Below, piece by piece: positions 1-12,080 of a stretch of 64,000 nucleotides of DNA. Under the pieces are notes generated by a model. It saw only the letters and a program-made list of their open reading frames with translations, did no database searches and was not told where the DNA came from. The first letter of the stretch is position 1. Every line of letters starts with the position of its first letter. Made by a program: the position numbers and the translations under genes. The stretch is from Euglena gracilis. Taxonomy: Eukaryota > Euglenida > Euglenophyceae > Euglenales. The stretch is taken from NCBI GenBank assembly GCA_039621445.1, contig CP154955.1, positions 37,241,123-37,305,122 of the forward strand, in the 5' to 3' direction.

Positions 1-158
1 GGTGTTTGAAGTGTGAGGAGCAGTACAGCTGGAACCACCCAGGTGGGGGGGTTGGGGGGATTGAGGGCAAGCCCAGGGACCTGTCCCAACGTCTGGTGAG
101 CAACGCCAGGCCCCACACTGCCGGGCACAGAAGGCAATGGTTATGAACATTGTGCTGA

Positions 159-285
159 AGCGCAAGTTAAAACAGAAACCCCTGAGCTTATGGGAGTCCC
201 TCTGATGTGTTACGGTGTGTCGGGGGCCCCCTCTGCACGGCCAGTGTGCGGGCTTGGTGAGGAAATACATTGCGCCGAAGCGCAA
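159..285 (+). repeat. left arm of 127-bp inverted repeat
   Basis: This arm pairs with 371-497 in opposite orientation, with about six differences over 127 bp and an 85-bp spacer between them. The inner end is a near-perfect palindrome (TTGCGCCGAAGCGCAA). ORFs here exist in mirrored form on both strands because of the symmetry and are not genes. It may be a foldback or MITE-like element; no target duplication was recognised. Confidence 0.85.
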
Positions 286-2146
286 GGGACATGCCTACAT
301 AATGCACTGCTTGTTCATTCAGATTACACGTCAGCCGCCCGTTTGCACTTCTCATTTTTTGTATGATGGTTTGCGCTTCGGCGCAATGTATTCCCTCACC
401 AAGCCCGCACACTGGCCGTGCAGAGAGGGCCCCCGGACACACCGTAACACATCAGAGGGACTCCCATGAGCTCAGGGGTTTCTGTTTTAACTTGTGCTTA
501 GGCGCAAAAATTTTTACCTTGCGCTTAAGCGCAAGTTAAAATTTTGCATTTTAGCGCAAATGTCTTTTCAAATAAATGCCAGATGCATTTGAATGCGTTC
601 GTGCTGTGTGAAAAGGTTGGGGATAGAAGAGAATGATGAGGGGGGTTTGAGCGCTGCTGTGCCAGAAGCTTGGTTGGTGCTTTTGATCTATTTAGGCACT
701 GGGGAGGAAGTGGCTGTTACAATAGGACGAATTGTGGGCGGTAGGCTGTGGAGCCCGAGTGACCTTGCACTCAGTGCACAAAGTGGGGTTTTTTGGGATG
801 TTGACAGAAAGACCTTTCGGCTGAACAATGCCCTCCATCTGCCCGGTGGCATGTGGCTGTCTGGTGGGTTGCAATTACCGAAAAAAGGTGTGTCAGCATG
901 TCTTCCCTTCTCCGCCCTTGTTGATGGGCCCTTTCAATTTCTCAATTCCATTCCCTCATCCTTAAAGTTGTGTGCTTCAAATCCTGGGTGAGGAAAGGGG
1001 GGTGACGAGCTTTTTTAAGATACCCTTTCGACATGCAAAACTGTTTCCTCAGCTGTGATTCCCAGGGTTCATCTGGCACCTGTTCTTTTCCAAACAGAAT
1101 TTTTCCGACTTTCAAAAGTCGGCCAAACAGAAGGGCCCCTCAGTCATGCTGAAATGCGAGGCAAGTGGGAGGAACCTCCGGCACTGGAAGTTGGGTTTAC
1201 AACGCAAAGGACAAGACACGTGTGGACATCAAGAAGTTGGTGGTTGCTTTCACAGACCAGGGGGGTTGGCTTCCTGTCCCAGGCAAGGCTTCCCTCCACC
1301 TTAGCCCTGTTCGCTCTGGTGATGAGATGCTTCCAGGACTGCTCTCTCCACTCAGAGTGATAAAAATGAAAAATTCAAAATTGATAACTGTTGCTTCACA
1401 GCGCAATGGGTAGGCTTATGAAGTATACAAATTTCAGAGTTACATTGCGCCAAAGCGCAATATAAATGCACTTTTTAAAATTGCAAAGCAGCATGGCTCT
1501 TACGCCAACGCGCAATGTTGACCAATTCTAACGCAACGTGACTGAGAGTAGGCTTCCGTCCCCCTTGCACTGCATTTTGTGCTCTATCACCTCTGGTGTT
1601 CATACTCTACCAGGGCCTTTCTCTCCCTCCGTTGTGAGATAAATTTCAAGTAGTTATATTTGCACTTCGGCGCAAGCTATGTTGCTTTTGCAATTTTAAT
1701 AATTGTATTTATATTGCGCTTTGGCGCAAAGTAACTCTTGAATTTCTATTTCTTCATCAGCCTACCCATTGCCTGTGGCGCAATGGAAACACATGTTGAC
1801 ACATATGTTGTTATCATTGTCCAAGTGCGGCAATGGCCACCCACATGTTGAATTACAAAAAAAGTAAAAAATTTGCGCCAAAACACAGATGTTTTTTTTG
1901 TAATGAAAAAAATTTTGTGCAAAAGCGCAAATGCGCAATGGAGTCCCCTCGCTTCATCACCCGCCGCTTTGTGTTCATGCGCACTAGGCCCTGGGAGCGC
2001 TGTGCCCGTGGACCATGGGGTTCCTAGTCGTTGCTTTCGTCCCCAGGCCCTGGGATGCAGGGAGACACCATTTTTCAGACTGTCCTGAGTCTCAGGCCAC
2101 GGTGTCCGAAAACAAATTTTTTTTTTGGATTTGCGCGTTGGCGCAA
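270..2146. repeat. cluster of 16-bp GCGC palindromes
   Basis: Copies or near-copies of TTGCGC-NNNN-GCGCAA occur at 270-285, 371-386, 492-507, 519-534, 1445-1460, 1660-1675, 1714-1729 and 2131-2146, with more degenerate ones near 1499 and 1769. The central four bases vary while the arms are kept. Surrounding DNA is AT-rich and has no convincing coding potential. Function unknown: a protein-binding site, a mobile hairpin or a satellite remnant are all possible. Confidence 0.7.
371..497 (-). repeat. right arm of 127-bp inverted repeat
   Basis: Reverse-complement partner of 159-285. It opens with the palindrome TTGCGCTTCGGCGCAA and closes in a run shared with the left arm (GTTTTAACTTG). The pair could form a long hairpin if transcribed. 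Confidence 0.85.
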
Positions 2147-3900
2147 ATTTACAGTCACTTTCAAAGCTAAGTGCGAGTTAGGCCGCCTAAGTCCTTCAAA
2201 GCCGAAATCCACAGAAAATGGTCATAGCTCCAGTTACATGCAGAGTTAATGAAAGCAAAGCATGGCTTGGGTTGAGCGTTTCAAGGGCTTCATTTCAGGT
2301 CACCGAAGGTATTTTGCTTAATTTTGATTTTGCACCATTTTCGAAATATTTGGAAAATATCAATTCTTTTAACCAAAAGCACCTAAACAGGCAACAACAC
2401 GGCCTACGCATGTAGGCGACCAAATTGGAGAACGAGGTCCCAAGGTTGGTCTGGCAGACACTTTTAGATATAGGTTTTGTGGGGGTATTTTGAAAAGAAT
2501 GATGATGATGAAAAAATGATTTTTTTTTTAAATAAAACGCTCACCTCAGCAAATCGGAGTTGAAAGTGGGGTCTCCTCAATTTGGACCCCTTGTTTGCCA
2601 AAGAACTCGGGCCATGCACAGAGAGTTAAGGGTCAAACGGACCTGTGTTGGAAAGCCAGGATCTAATTGCTCGTGATGAAATAAAATTTTCGGAGATGGG
2701 ACCGGGGCCATGGTGATAATACACGGTTCTGATTGCCCACCCCTGGGGGGGGGGGGGTCGGTTGGAGACCCCCTTTCCCCCGTTGGTTCGCTTCGCTTTT
2801 CCTCTAAAAGCTGAGCAATAATGCACCCTGCATTCGCCCCCAAAATGAACCAAAATTTTGCAGCAGAATAAGCTTCAAAACTGATATCTTTAGTTAGTGG
2901 AGGGGTCACTGAGGGCTTTTTAATGTACCCCCCTGTCAGGTATGCTTATTTTGCCCTTCAGCTCCCAGCTCCCAACCCCAAACTCTCCCACCAATCTCAC
3001 CAAGGATTCTCTCTGCAGGCCTAAATCAGTCCAATAGTGTTCACATTCTGTGAAAAGTTTTGCCTCAGACAATGGCATCGTCCCTGCACAGCATGATTGA
3101 ATGACGTGCAAACAATCACGGACTCATCCAGTTTTGCTGAGTGCTTGTGCATGCACGAACGCATAACGTGGCGGTTGATGGCAATTCAACGTCCTGGAGC
3201 AAAATATCAGGACGGCTGAAGAAGGATCAGGACATGTGACACAGCCTTGCAGCTTGGTGGCTCGTCAATGGATATGTAAATATACTGGAAGAGGGCAGTG
3301 CCATTGCTCGAGCCTCTTCTGCATTTCTGCCTCATAAGGCCAGAGCGCGGCAGGCATTGTTGGCATCCTTGGACTATCACCCACCCACCCAAATGTGAAA
3401 AGATGATTTTTTCCACTGTTCAATGTTTGACCCATTTGATGCTGCTGGCCGGCCCTTAGGCCTAAGGGCTGTCCATGAGAGGAGGTCCTTTGCAAAAGAA
3501 ATGCTTCCCATCCCTTGTGGACCGCCCTGCCGCCAGTTCATGGACCTCACCTTTGTCCGAAGTCAACCGGTTTTTGACAGAATGTGGCCATTTGTTCGTC
3601 CGTTTTTCCCGTGGATTTTTCATTGACCGTGCTATGGAATTTTTTTTGTTTACGGACCGCACAGAGTTTGGACGCCAGTGCCATCGACGGGCAGGTGGAA
3701 GGCAGAGGCTTGGTGCCGCTTTGCCCTGGCTGCGGGGCTGCCTGCCTGGCGTTCTCCTCGGAACGCTGTGATGCAGTTGGCCACTCGGCTGTTCCTCGGT
3801 TTATGTGCAAACTAATCTTTGCCACGCACCTTCTTGGCGGGGCTCTCTTTTCGCAATAAGAGGAAGCGCAACCATCATATGCTGAATTCCCCTGTCAGAA
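592..3900. other. no gene recognised
   Basis: Apart from the palindromes this stretch has only short ORFs with no domain, no conserved motif and no paired splice signals I could defend. Poly-T, poly-G and poly-C runs are frequent. Confidence 0.6.
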
Positions 3901-3908
3901 GTCGCAAC

Positions 3909-4292
3909 CAGGCTTTTGCTTAAGGGATTGCAGTACCCCCCTGGGGGGGGCTGGACAGCAACTAGTCCAAATTTGGCTAGTGGAATTTCTAGCAGACCCC
4001 CTCGGGGGGGTCTGCTAACAGGGCTAGCTAGTGGAAATTTTTTTCGGACCCCCCAAAAAGGCCAAAAATGCCTGTTTTTGGCCATTTTTGGGATTTTTTT
4101 GGAACAAAATCAGTCAAAAACCTATTAAAAACCTCATTTCCACCTCGGCGCGCAGCGCCGGAGGAATTTTTTTTTTCCAGTGGGGGGGACCCCCGGACCG
4201 GACCCCCCCGGGGGGGTCCTAGTCCACCTTTTCCAGGTGTCTAGCCGATTTGCTAGCCAGCACCCCCCCGGGGGTCCTTAAGCAAAAGCCTG
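3909..4292. mobile_element. hAT-like MITE, 384 bp
   Basis: The ends are inverted repeats: CAGGCTTTTGCTTAAGG on the left and its exact reverse complement on the right. They are flanked by a perfect 8-bp direct duplication, GTCGCAAC, at 3901-3908 and 4293-4300. An 8-bp duplication and termini beginning CAG are typical of hAT transposons. The interior is full of C/G runs and small palindromes and encodes nothing recognisable, so this would be a non-autonomous element. Confidence 0.85.
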
Positions 4293-4300
4293 GTCGCAAC

Positions 4301-5371
4301 ATTCATGGCTGAAGTTTTAGTTTTTATTTGCTAATAGTTTGATTGTGATGTAATATGATGTATAGTATAATGCATATATAATTATATATATTATACAGAT
4401 GGTGGGGGGATAACCGTAAGGCCCTCCTAAAAGGGTTCATAGGGTCATTGAAGGAGCAGGGGTAGGATTAAGGTTTTTAGGCCTACGTTAGGCCTAATTG
4501 TTCTGCTTACATCTATTTTGGTGTTTTTTTGTTTTTTTCTGCGTTTTTTCTGCGTTTTCCCCCCTGGCAATTTTGTATTTTTTGCTTGAAAAAATTTCGA
4601 CTGTGAAAAATTCCTCGGTTCGGCACAATTTTCTAGCGAGACCAAAAATCTTGTCAATTTTTTGTCATTTTGCATTTTTTTGGTCAGCAAAATGCTATTT
4701 TTATTGAAAATGGAAAATTTTCCCCGACGGAGCCGAAATTTTTTTTCTCTAGTGGAAAAATGTACATCCCGGGGGATCTCTTCAAGAATTTTACATGCAA
4801 CTGGCATTTTTTTTGCAGTTTTTTTTTTTTGCTTCGTGTCCCCCCCCCAGTGTGTATTTTGCAGGATGAAGTTTCGGACCACCGCCAAAACTGCAGCTGT
4901 AGTTTTTGGCGGTGGTCCAAAACTTCATCCTCAGGTGTGCACCATCACCTGCCAATGGGGATTCATTGGAAGAAACCTTCAATCGGCCTCAGAAAGCTTT
5001 TTTGAGGTAAAAGGCAATAAGCTGATTCTCACCTCCTTTGGGCAACATTTTATGGCAGTTTTATGGCAGTTATGGCAGAGGTTTCAACATGTATACCCTG
5101 ATTGCTTTGGAATTTTCATATTTTCATTTTTATATTTTTTTATGAATGCGAATTGCATCCCAACCCAATCCCCAGATGATGATGGGCGAGTCGATTTCGA
5201 TGCTAACTCAAGACAATTAGCAAAACCCTCGGACCTGGACAATGGAGTGGCTCTTTCAGAAGAATTCAGAGAATTCTTTTTCAGGAAGGTAGGGGTACTA
5301 CCCCCCCCCCCAAAAATAAAACCTGGGTTTTATTTTTGGAGGGGAGGTTTTATTTTTTGGGGCGGAACCCC
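4301..5371. other. no gene recognised
   Basis: AT-rich sequence with long T runs and a local inverted repeat around 4865-4930, where GATGAAGTTT...GGACCACCGCCAAAAC is mirrored by GTTTTGG...GGTGGTCCAAAACTTCATC. A 271-codon open frame on the plus strand (4662-5477) is phenylalanine-rich poly-T translation and shows no family resemblance. Confidence 0.5.
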
Positions 5372-5379
5372 CAATAATA

Positions 5380-5828
5380 CAGGGGGGGGGGAAATTGATA
5401 TCCGCAATTTTTCCGCAATTTTTCACTATTTTTTTGAAGAATTTTTTCCCCACTACCGAAGATGGAAGATGCAATGAGTTCAAGCCATTCTTCAAATGGA
5501 TCAACAGGTGTGCTATTGTGTTTTGTTGTCCCCCCCCCCCCAGTTTACCAATTTTTCTCACAGGTGCACCACTGGTCACAGGATTGGGTGCGTCCCACCT
5601 GTGCAAAGAACATCAAGCGTGTTGATTTGTGCTCGCCTGCATCGACGTGGGTGTTGTGGTGTTCTGAACCTCACAATTGAAAATTTTCTAAGTCCCCCCA
5701 AGCAGAAATGTGTATACCCGATATCAATTTTTCCGCAATTTTTCCGCAATTTTTCCGCAATTTCCGCAATTTTTCCGCAATTTTTCCGCAATTTTTCCGA
5801 AGGCCTCCAATATCAATTTCCCCCCCTG
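5380..5828. mobile_element. hAT-like MITE, 449 bp
   Basis: The left end CAGGGGGGGGGGAAATTGAT and the right end (reverse complement CAGGGGGGGAAATTGATATT) form terminal inverted repeats. They are flanked by AATAATA on both sides (5373-5379 and 5829-5835), so the target duplication is 7-8 bp within an AAT-rich site. No coding potential. It encloses the TTTTTCCGCAA minisatellite. Confidence 0.65.
5727..5807. repeat. TTTTTCCGCAA minisatellite
   Basis: About seven tandem copies of an 11-bp unit TTTTTCCGCAA (one shortened to TTTCCGCAA). The same word occurs twice near 5405-5425 at the other end of the enclosing element, so the array is probably a subterminal repeat of that element. Confidence 0.85.
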
Positions 5829-5836
5829 AATAATAA

Positions 5837-8800
5837 TAAAATAAAACAAACCTTTTTTTGACCGATCCGGGTTGAAAGAAATATCATTTTTCAGGTTCAA
5901 AAAAACAATAAAGATTTTCCTTCGACGCTTCATGCCACATGGAAATGTTCAAATTGACAGTAGCGATGTCCTTTCAACTCAAAAATCCCAATTTTTTTTG
6001 CAATTTTGTCATTTGTGTCTGAAAATTGGGTTTTGATAATTTTCAGGAATAATTTCAGTGTCCCCAGCACTTTGCACCGTCAAGGGGTTTTGCTTTTTGG
6101 GGGGTCTTAGTTTTGGATTTTTGCTTGGTCGGCCTGGGAGATCTTATTTTTGGGGGGTCTTATTTTGGGGGGGAGGTGCTTCAGGGCTCTTCCGACCTCC
6201 CAAGGGTCGGGTTTTTGGGGTGAGTGGCGCCATGGCCACCGGGGTCCAAAACTGGCCACTTGAAGGGAGAATTGGCTGGTTTGGCCGGGCCCACACCCAA
6301 AATCGACCCCGGAGGGGGGTGCCTGCTATGGGCAGCTGCCCCATAGCACAAGGAACCACCCCCCTTCCCCTGGGGGTTATCAAACAGAGCCCTGGGCTCT
6401 TTTGGGCCTCAAACGGAGCCCCTCCCCCGCTAGTAAAACAGCAGCAAGGTCGCGGCGGCACGCCGGCTTCCCCCGTGTCGCGCTCCCAGAGGAAGCGTGC
6501 CGGCTCACTGGACACAGGTGCGGGTGGGCTGACTTGGACCTCGTCCGCCTTCGCACCACCTTCCCTGTCCCCCTGCCATCGGCGTATCCAGCAGTGGTTG
6601 GATGACTGCCAGAACGCCCCAAGGCTGGCCCCCCCCGTTGGTTCTTGTGTGATGCGTGGTGGTGGGGCGGCTCCAGGGGGGACATTCTCTTGACCGCAGT
6701 CCAGGCAGAACCGCCAGAAGTTTGCTGTGGAAACGAGGTGAATGGAATTTAAAAGTTACTGACTGCTTCAAAAGTGGAAGTGGAAAGTGACCCCGGTCGG
6801 TGAGAGATGGTGCGCAGCCACTTCCTACCCCCAGGGCCATACGGGAAGGCTTGGTGGAGGGTTGACCCCCACCTCCACTGTGCAAGGAAAATTGGTGCTT
6901 GTCTGTCAGTCGATCCAAGTGTTTTTTTCACCATTGGGTCAGGGTTAGGGTTTGGGTTAGGGTTGAGGTTAGATTAGGGTTGGGATCAGGTAGGGATAGG
7001 GCCAATCAACCTGACTCTAACCCTATTCCTCACCTAAACACTGTCCCCCAGCCCAACCCCATTCCCCATTGGGTTAAGGGTTAGGTTAAACTTTTTTACC
7101 ATTATTTTACTGTATTTTGATGTTTATTTTGATCACATTTTGGGAACACGCTGATGCTGAAAATATGCAATTCCTTGACCAACTCTACTGCCAAGGACAG
7201 AATGACTGACCTATACAATAGTTTAGGGCTCGGCTGCAGGTGCACACCAAGCGGCAGAGAAATCCTCCCCAAAGGTGCCTTGCACCTCCCCTGCTTCCTT
7301 CCGAAATCACGCAATCCATTTTTACACACTTCATTTCTGTGCCTCCTTTACACAATAACACCATTCATACCAACCACTCCCCTTATGACCAAAATGAAGG
7401 CAAAAGAACAGCAAAGAAGGCTCTTCTGGAGCGGGGCTTCGCTTAGCCAGAGGGCACCCCAGCAGCCTTGTTCCAGGCCTCGGACCCCCTCCCCCCATCG
7501 GTGACTTTTATTTGTTTTCCAGAGGGCAGCCGAGGGCTGTATGGGATCCCCAAAACCGTATGGGTGGTGGGTTTGGGGGGGCGCCCCCCCCCCCCTAACC
7601 AGGCTCTTGGAAAAATGATGAAAACCCTTTAAAAAATTTGAAATTTTTTCGTCCTAAATAATAATGCCTGAGGTCTACCCCCTCCCACCCACCACAGCAC
7701 CGCGCAAGGAGAAAATCCTTGATGCAACTGGCAGCAAAAGATAATTTCCACCAAAAGATTGGCGCTCCCAGAAATACCGGAATCAAAAAACTTCGAAAAC
7801 CCATTTCTTCGAGTTTGGGTGGATAGACAATGCTGCCAGAAATCACCCCCCCCCCAAAATTGGCTTGCAGTTTCACTTTTGTTCAGTTGGAGGAAATTTT
7901 TGCCAAAATTATTTTTTGAGGTTTTTTAAAGATTTTTTTGGCCAAAATTTTTGAGATATTTTAATTTTTCTTCCAAGCCTTAAAAAGTAATGCCTGGTCG
8001 ACCTCCCCCACCAGCCTTCACGCCCAGCCCTGCCTAATTTTGGGGGCAAAAATGGTTCTTATTGCAGATTTGACAGTTTTGGGGCATTTTTGAAATTTTG
8101 GTTCTTTTTTGTTATTAGTTTGACCCCAGGTCTTCCCAGTTCCAGCCGGGGAGCCCCAGTCGGAGGGAGTCAGCCAGCAGTCCTTTTCCAGCCAACTCAA
8201 ATTTTGCAGCCTTTGAGGTGGACTCCCCAGGGGGACGCTCTGTACTGTAGCCCTCCATTTTGGATGGGGGTGCCAGCAACTGTAGGGAAGACCAAAAATC
8301 ACAGCAGACAATAATTGGGGAAATATTTGTCACCAGTTTTTTCTATAACTGTCGACCAGCGTCAGTTTCCCATCCCTTCTTCTCGTAACTCTCAGACCCA
8401 GGTTTTGTTATTTCTCTTGTCTCTTTTAGGGCGCTGCAATATTTTATATTGTATTGTACAATATTGATATAGACACGTTCACAGAAGCACTTGCTATTCG
8501 AAGAGCAGTTGCAAGGGGGCAATTTTTGAGCTCAGATAAGGATAGATTGTGGCCTGCAAAAATCATTTTTCCCTCGAAATTTTTTCTGGAAGCATTTGCG
8601 GGATTTTTTGCGAATTGCAGCTTTGTCCACCATGTGCCCTTCAAAGTCGACAGTTTCCCTTGAGCGAAAGCTGTGTGCCGAAAATTTAGCATTTTTGGGG
8701 AAAATTTTCCCATAAGGGCCCAAAAGCACATTTTTACTGCTTTTGGCATCAGAAAAATTCTGCCGAGCATTTCATTCCTGCCAAGGCACAGTCATTTTTC

Positions 8801-10187
8801 ATAACGCTGTTCAGATGTGGGCATGGTTGGGGGTCACCTGCCCTTATTCCCTTATGTGAAACCCTGGGCTGCCCCTTGCAATTGCAAGAAATAATTTGGG
8901 TCGCGAGGGCACATCTGTGTATTTCTCTGGAAGGTCTCGGCCTTGCTTTGGCTTTTGCTGGCTTTGGCCACACTGTCACAGCGAAACAATAGCATCCACT
9001 TGGCGGTGCCCAGCAACAAAATGCTGCAACCCTGACACGGGAGTGAACGGCGAGGATACCGCATTGTTCGGTGCCAGCCTTGGGCAGACTCCCCGAAGGA
9101 TGCTTGCGCTTCGTAAGACCCATTGGGGCACCGCCTGCATCAGTTGCTAGCCTGAGGGCATCACCTGTGCTATCGCCCTGTCGGGGCCAAGCCTTTACTT
9201 TCACACCAGGATCGTTTGCGAGACTCCCCCCCATCAAAATGTCAGAAGAACTGAAGGCATCCAATGTGGACAGCAGTCATGTATTTAAGGTTTTTAGCTT
9301 CCTGTCGAGCCTCCCTTTTGGTTGCTGGATTGTTGGGTATATGTTGTGCCTCAAATGTTCAGAGTATGATGAGGCTGGTAGAAAATTTAATTTAATTTAT
9401 TTTGTAATTCTTGGCTCAATTTATCAAGTGTTTTCTGAATGACTGAATAGTTTCAAATACGCATATTTTTTGCCCAAGTTCGTTGTTTTTTGGGGGAACT
9501 TTTTATCAATTTGCCTGCACCTGGTGACCCCAAGGCGGTCAGCCAAACTTTCTCCCCCACCTGCTCACCCTCTCCGCTTGTGAGAGAAATGGTGCTACCA
9601 GAACTCCAAAGCTGAACTCTGAAAGCTGAGCTCACTTTTTGTCTTTCCTCAATGCCCCTTCTTTTCCCTTCTTTGAGCCAAATCCCCGTCCCAGTTCAAA
9701 GCAGGGAAAGCCAGAAAAAGGCCTGGCCAGGTGCACCCCAGGGTTCGACTTGTGCCGGCCCTTCATCTCCCTAACACCCTCGTTCATCTTCATCTGGCGA
9801 TATATGGAAGCCACATGGATGCATTGCTCATCCAGCGGTTTCCTGTATGTAATTCCTTGACCGGTTGTCCCAGGGCCCAGTCCAGCCAAGGTGTGGCAAT
9901 CTAATCCCACCTCTGAACGCATTTCAATTTCCTTTTTCTTTTGTCAAAGGGTGAGGGTCCCCCCAGTGCGCTGCGGCGTTTGTCAAATTTGGCCTGCCGT
10001 CACAAACAATTACGGTTTGTCAATTTCTCCCAGAAACAGTTCCACGTCTGTTGAAAATCATGGTACCCCATGTTTGACAGGGTTTTAGGGTTTTGGCATA
10101 GCCAATTGGGCCATCGTTGGCTCAACCCCGAGCAATTTTCTTTGCTTCTCATGGATGTGCCCTGTTTTCTTCTCCTTAAAAGAAACT
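5837..10187. other. no gene recognised
   Basis: More than 4 kb of mixed-composition sequence with G/C homopolymers. ORFs are short and show no conserved domain. The telomere-like block is listed separately. Confidence 0.55.
6938..7096. repeat. degenerate interstitial telomere-like sequence
   Basis: Runs of GGGTTAGGG, GGGTTTGGG and TTAGGGTTG variants occupy about 6938-7003. A shorter patch reads in the opposite sense (CTAACCCTA near 7016), and GGGTTAAGGGTTAGG follows at about 7074. The repeats are imperfect, so this is an old interstitial block rather than a chromosome end. Confidence 0.5.
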
Positions 10188-10541
10188 ACCATGCCCCCCC
10201 CCCCCCGAGCTGTTCCCCCCCGAGCTATTCCCATAGGGGGGATGGGAAAGCTCACTGTCAGAGCTCTTTACAAAGGACTTCCAAAAAAACGTTTCTCAAG
10301 AATGGACGTTTTTGGGACATTTTCAAAAGTTTATGTTTTCGCAAAAATGTGCTTGAAAATGACCATTTTTTTGCGAACATGCAAAAAAGTTGCCAAAATG
10401 ACCCCTTTTGGGCTGCCCGAGGTTCGGATGGAAATAGCTCGGGGGGACCAAGGTCCCCCCCCCCCCCCGAGCTGTTCCCCTGCCATACTGTTCCCATTGG
10501 GCTGTAAAGCGTCCTGGGGACGGGAAGAGGGGGGGCATGGT
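10188..10541. repeat. 354-bp segment with short inverted ends
   Basis: The left end ACCATGCCCCCCC and the right end GGGGGGGCATGGT are inverted copies. Both flanks also contain the direct word CCCCGAGCTGTTCCCC just inside. No clear target duplication is visible, so classification as a MITE is tentative. Confidence 0.45.
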
Positions 10542-10674
10542 ACCTCTGGTTGTTCTTGAGGAGAGCCAATTTCGAGTCAAGGTCATTGCTATTTTCTTTT
10601 CATAATGCGATGCTGGCCGGTGTTACCTACGAAACAAGATCCACCTCCCCTCTAACCTCAAGTGTTCTCAAGAG

Positions 10675-10905
10675 CAGGCTTCTTCTTAAGTCAGAAGACC
10701 CCCTGGGAGGTGGGTGGGTCTGGGGTCGGACCCTCCCGGGGGGGGGGGTTCACACCCGGAGGCCCGGGTGTGGGTTTCGGCGAAAAGTGTCGCTTTTTTT
10801 GGAAATGCCCTCAGACGGCCCAGTCTTTGGGGGGTCCCCCGGGGGGTCCGCGCTGGGCTGGGGGGGGGGTGGGGGGACCCCCCGGGGGTCTTAAAAAGAA
10901 GCCTG
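10675..10905. mobile_element. hAT-like MITE, 231 bp
   Basis: Termini CAGGCTTCTTCTTAAG and CTTAAAAAGAAGCCTG are inverted repeats resembling those of the 3909-4292 element (both begin CAGGCTT and contain CTTAAG). The flanks CTCAAGAG (10667-10674) and CTGAAGAG (10906-10913) are an 8-bp target duplication with one mismatch. The interior is G/C-run rich and non-coding. Confidence 0.75.
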
Positions 10906-10913
10906 CTGAAGAG

Positions 10914-11740
10914 TTTCTTGCTCTGGGAGGACGGGAGGGGATACTATGCTTTGTCAGCGCCCCTCAAGACCCAGAACAGTAATCAAGGTTCAATCTCCAA
11001 CCGCTGGCGTCTCAGTGCATCCATTTGCCCTGCTAGACTCGAAGCTTCTATACTATTCCTATCTTTCCACTGCTGACACTTGGCAGCCTTACCTGGGGTA
11101 TCCGCCCCCCACACCCATTTAATCGCTGTGAGGTTCCCCTTCACTCAGATTCCAAATTGCATGTCCAAATGCAGCAATGGGCTGAGAAGTTGCAACCCTA
11201 TTCGGGTGTTTGCATGTGTGCTGTTGGATGCACAGACACAGAGACATGTATGTTTCTTGGGGTTTGGGCTGCCATCTGTAACACAAGGTTGCCAATGAAT
11301 ACGCAGCAGCCCAAAAATGGTGGATGACAAAACGCCCTGTTGACAACCAAAGCGTGCCGCCCAAAACCCCACTCTGTGCACAGGGTTTTTCAAAGGAAGA
11401 ACTTTCATTTGGGTGTTTCAAGTTGGGAAACCTCCTGTTCTCCTCCGGTTGCCATGCGTTGCCCTCTGTTCCAAGTTTGGTTTCCCTTGCTTTCCTTCTC
11501 TGACAAATTAACTTGCTTTGACAGACTGCTTTGGCCGATGGAATGCCGAACTTGTTTTGCCTTGGCTGCAAAGCCATTTATTTCGGACAACTTGTTCACC
11601 AAAGCATCAGAATTTGTGCACCCTGAAACTGTTTTCGCACCGCAAAAACTTTTTTTAACCAACAAATCTCCTGCATTTTTAGCTGCTCCAAAATGGGGGT
11701 AATGTGGGCAAAGGCTCTGCATGTAGAGGGAAGCTGAAAA
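10914..11740. other. no gene recognised
   Basis: Ordinary-composition sequence with overlapping short frames on both strands. I see no domain, splice pattern or repeat relationship to the rest of the window. Confidence 0.45.
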
Positions 11741-12080
11741 ATTTAACAAATTCGACGTCATCAAGCTTCTCGTCGGTGTCGTACATTTTCGTACTCCCTC
11801 GAGGAAAGCGACAAGAGTGGCAGGGACACCGAGGGCGGAGCAATAAGACATTGTTAGGCCATGCCTTGCTCGCTGGCGGTTTGTCGCGTGATTGTTCGAT
11901 GCGCTGGGCTAGGAGGTCCCGCTTAGTGCCGCCCTGCCGGAGGCGGCTGCAGTGTCTGCGACGTGGCGACCGTGGCGCTGTCTTTTTCCTGGGGGGGGTC
12001 CCCTGTCCACTCCCTCGCCCCCATCTTCTGACCGAGGGCGTTTGAAGACAAATTTTCTCATATGGGTGGGGGGGTCGGGC

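Noticed and set aside
270-2146. CRISPR-like array of short palindromic repeats
   Set aside because: Spacing is irregular, the palindromes vary in the centre, no cas genes are near, and the window is eukaryotic.
4662-5477. 271-codon plus-strand ORF, Phe-rich
   Set aside because: Driven by poly-T and poly-G runs; no motif, and it runs into the inverted end of a MITE.
6938-7096. Chromosome end
   Set aside because: Telomere-like words are degenerate, occur in both senses and have long unrelated sequence on both sides.
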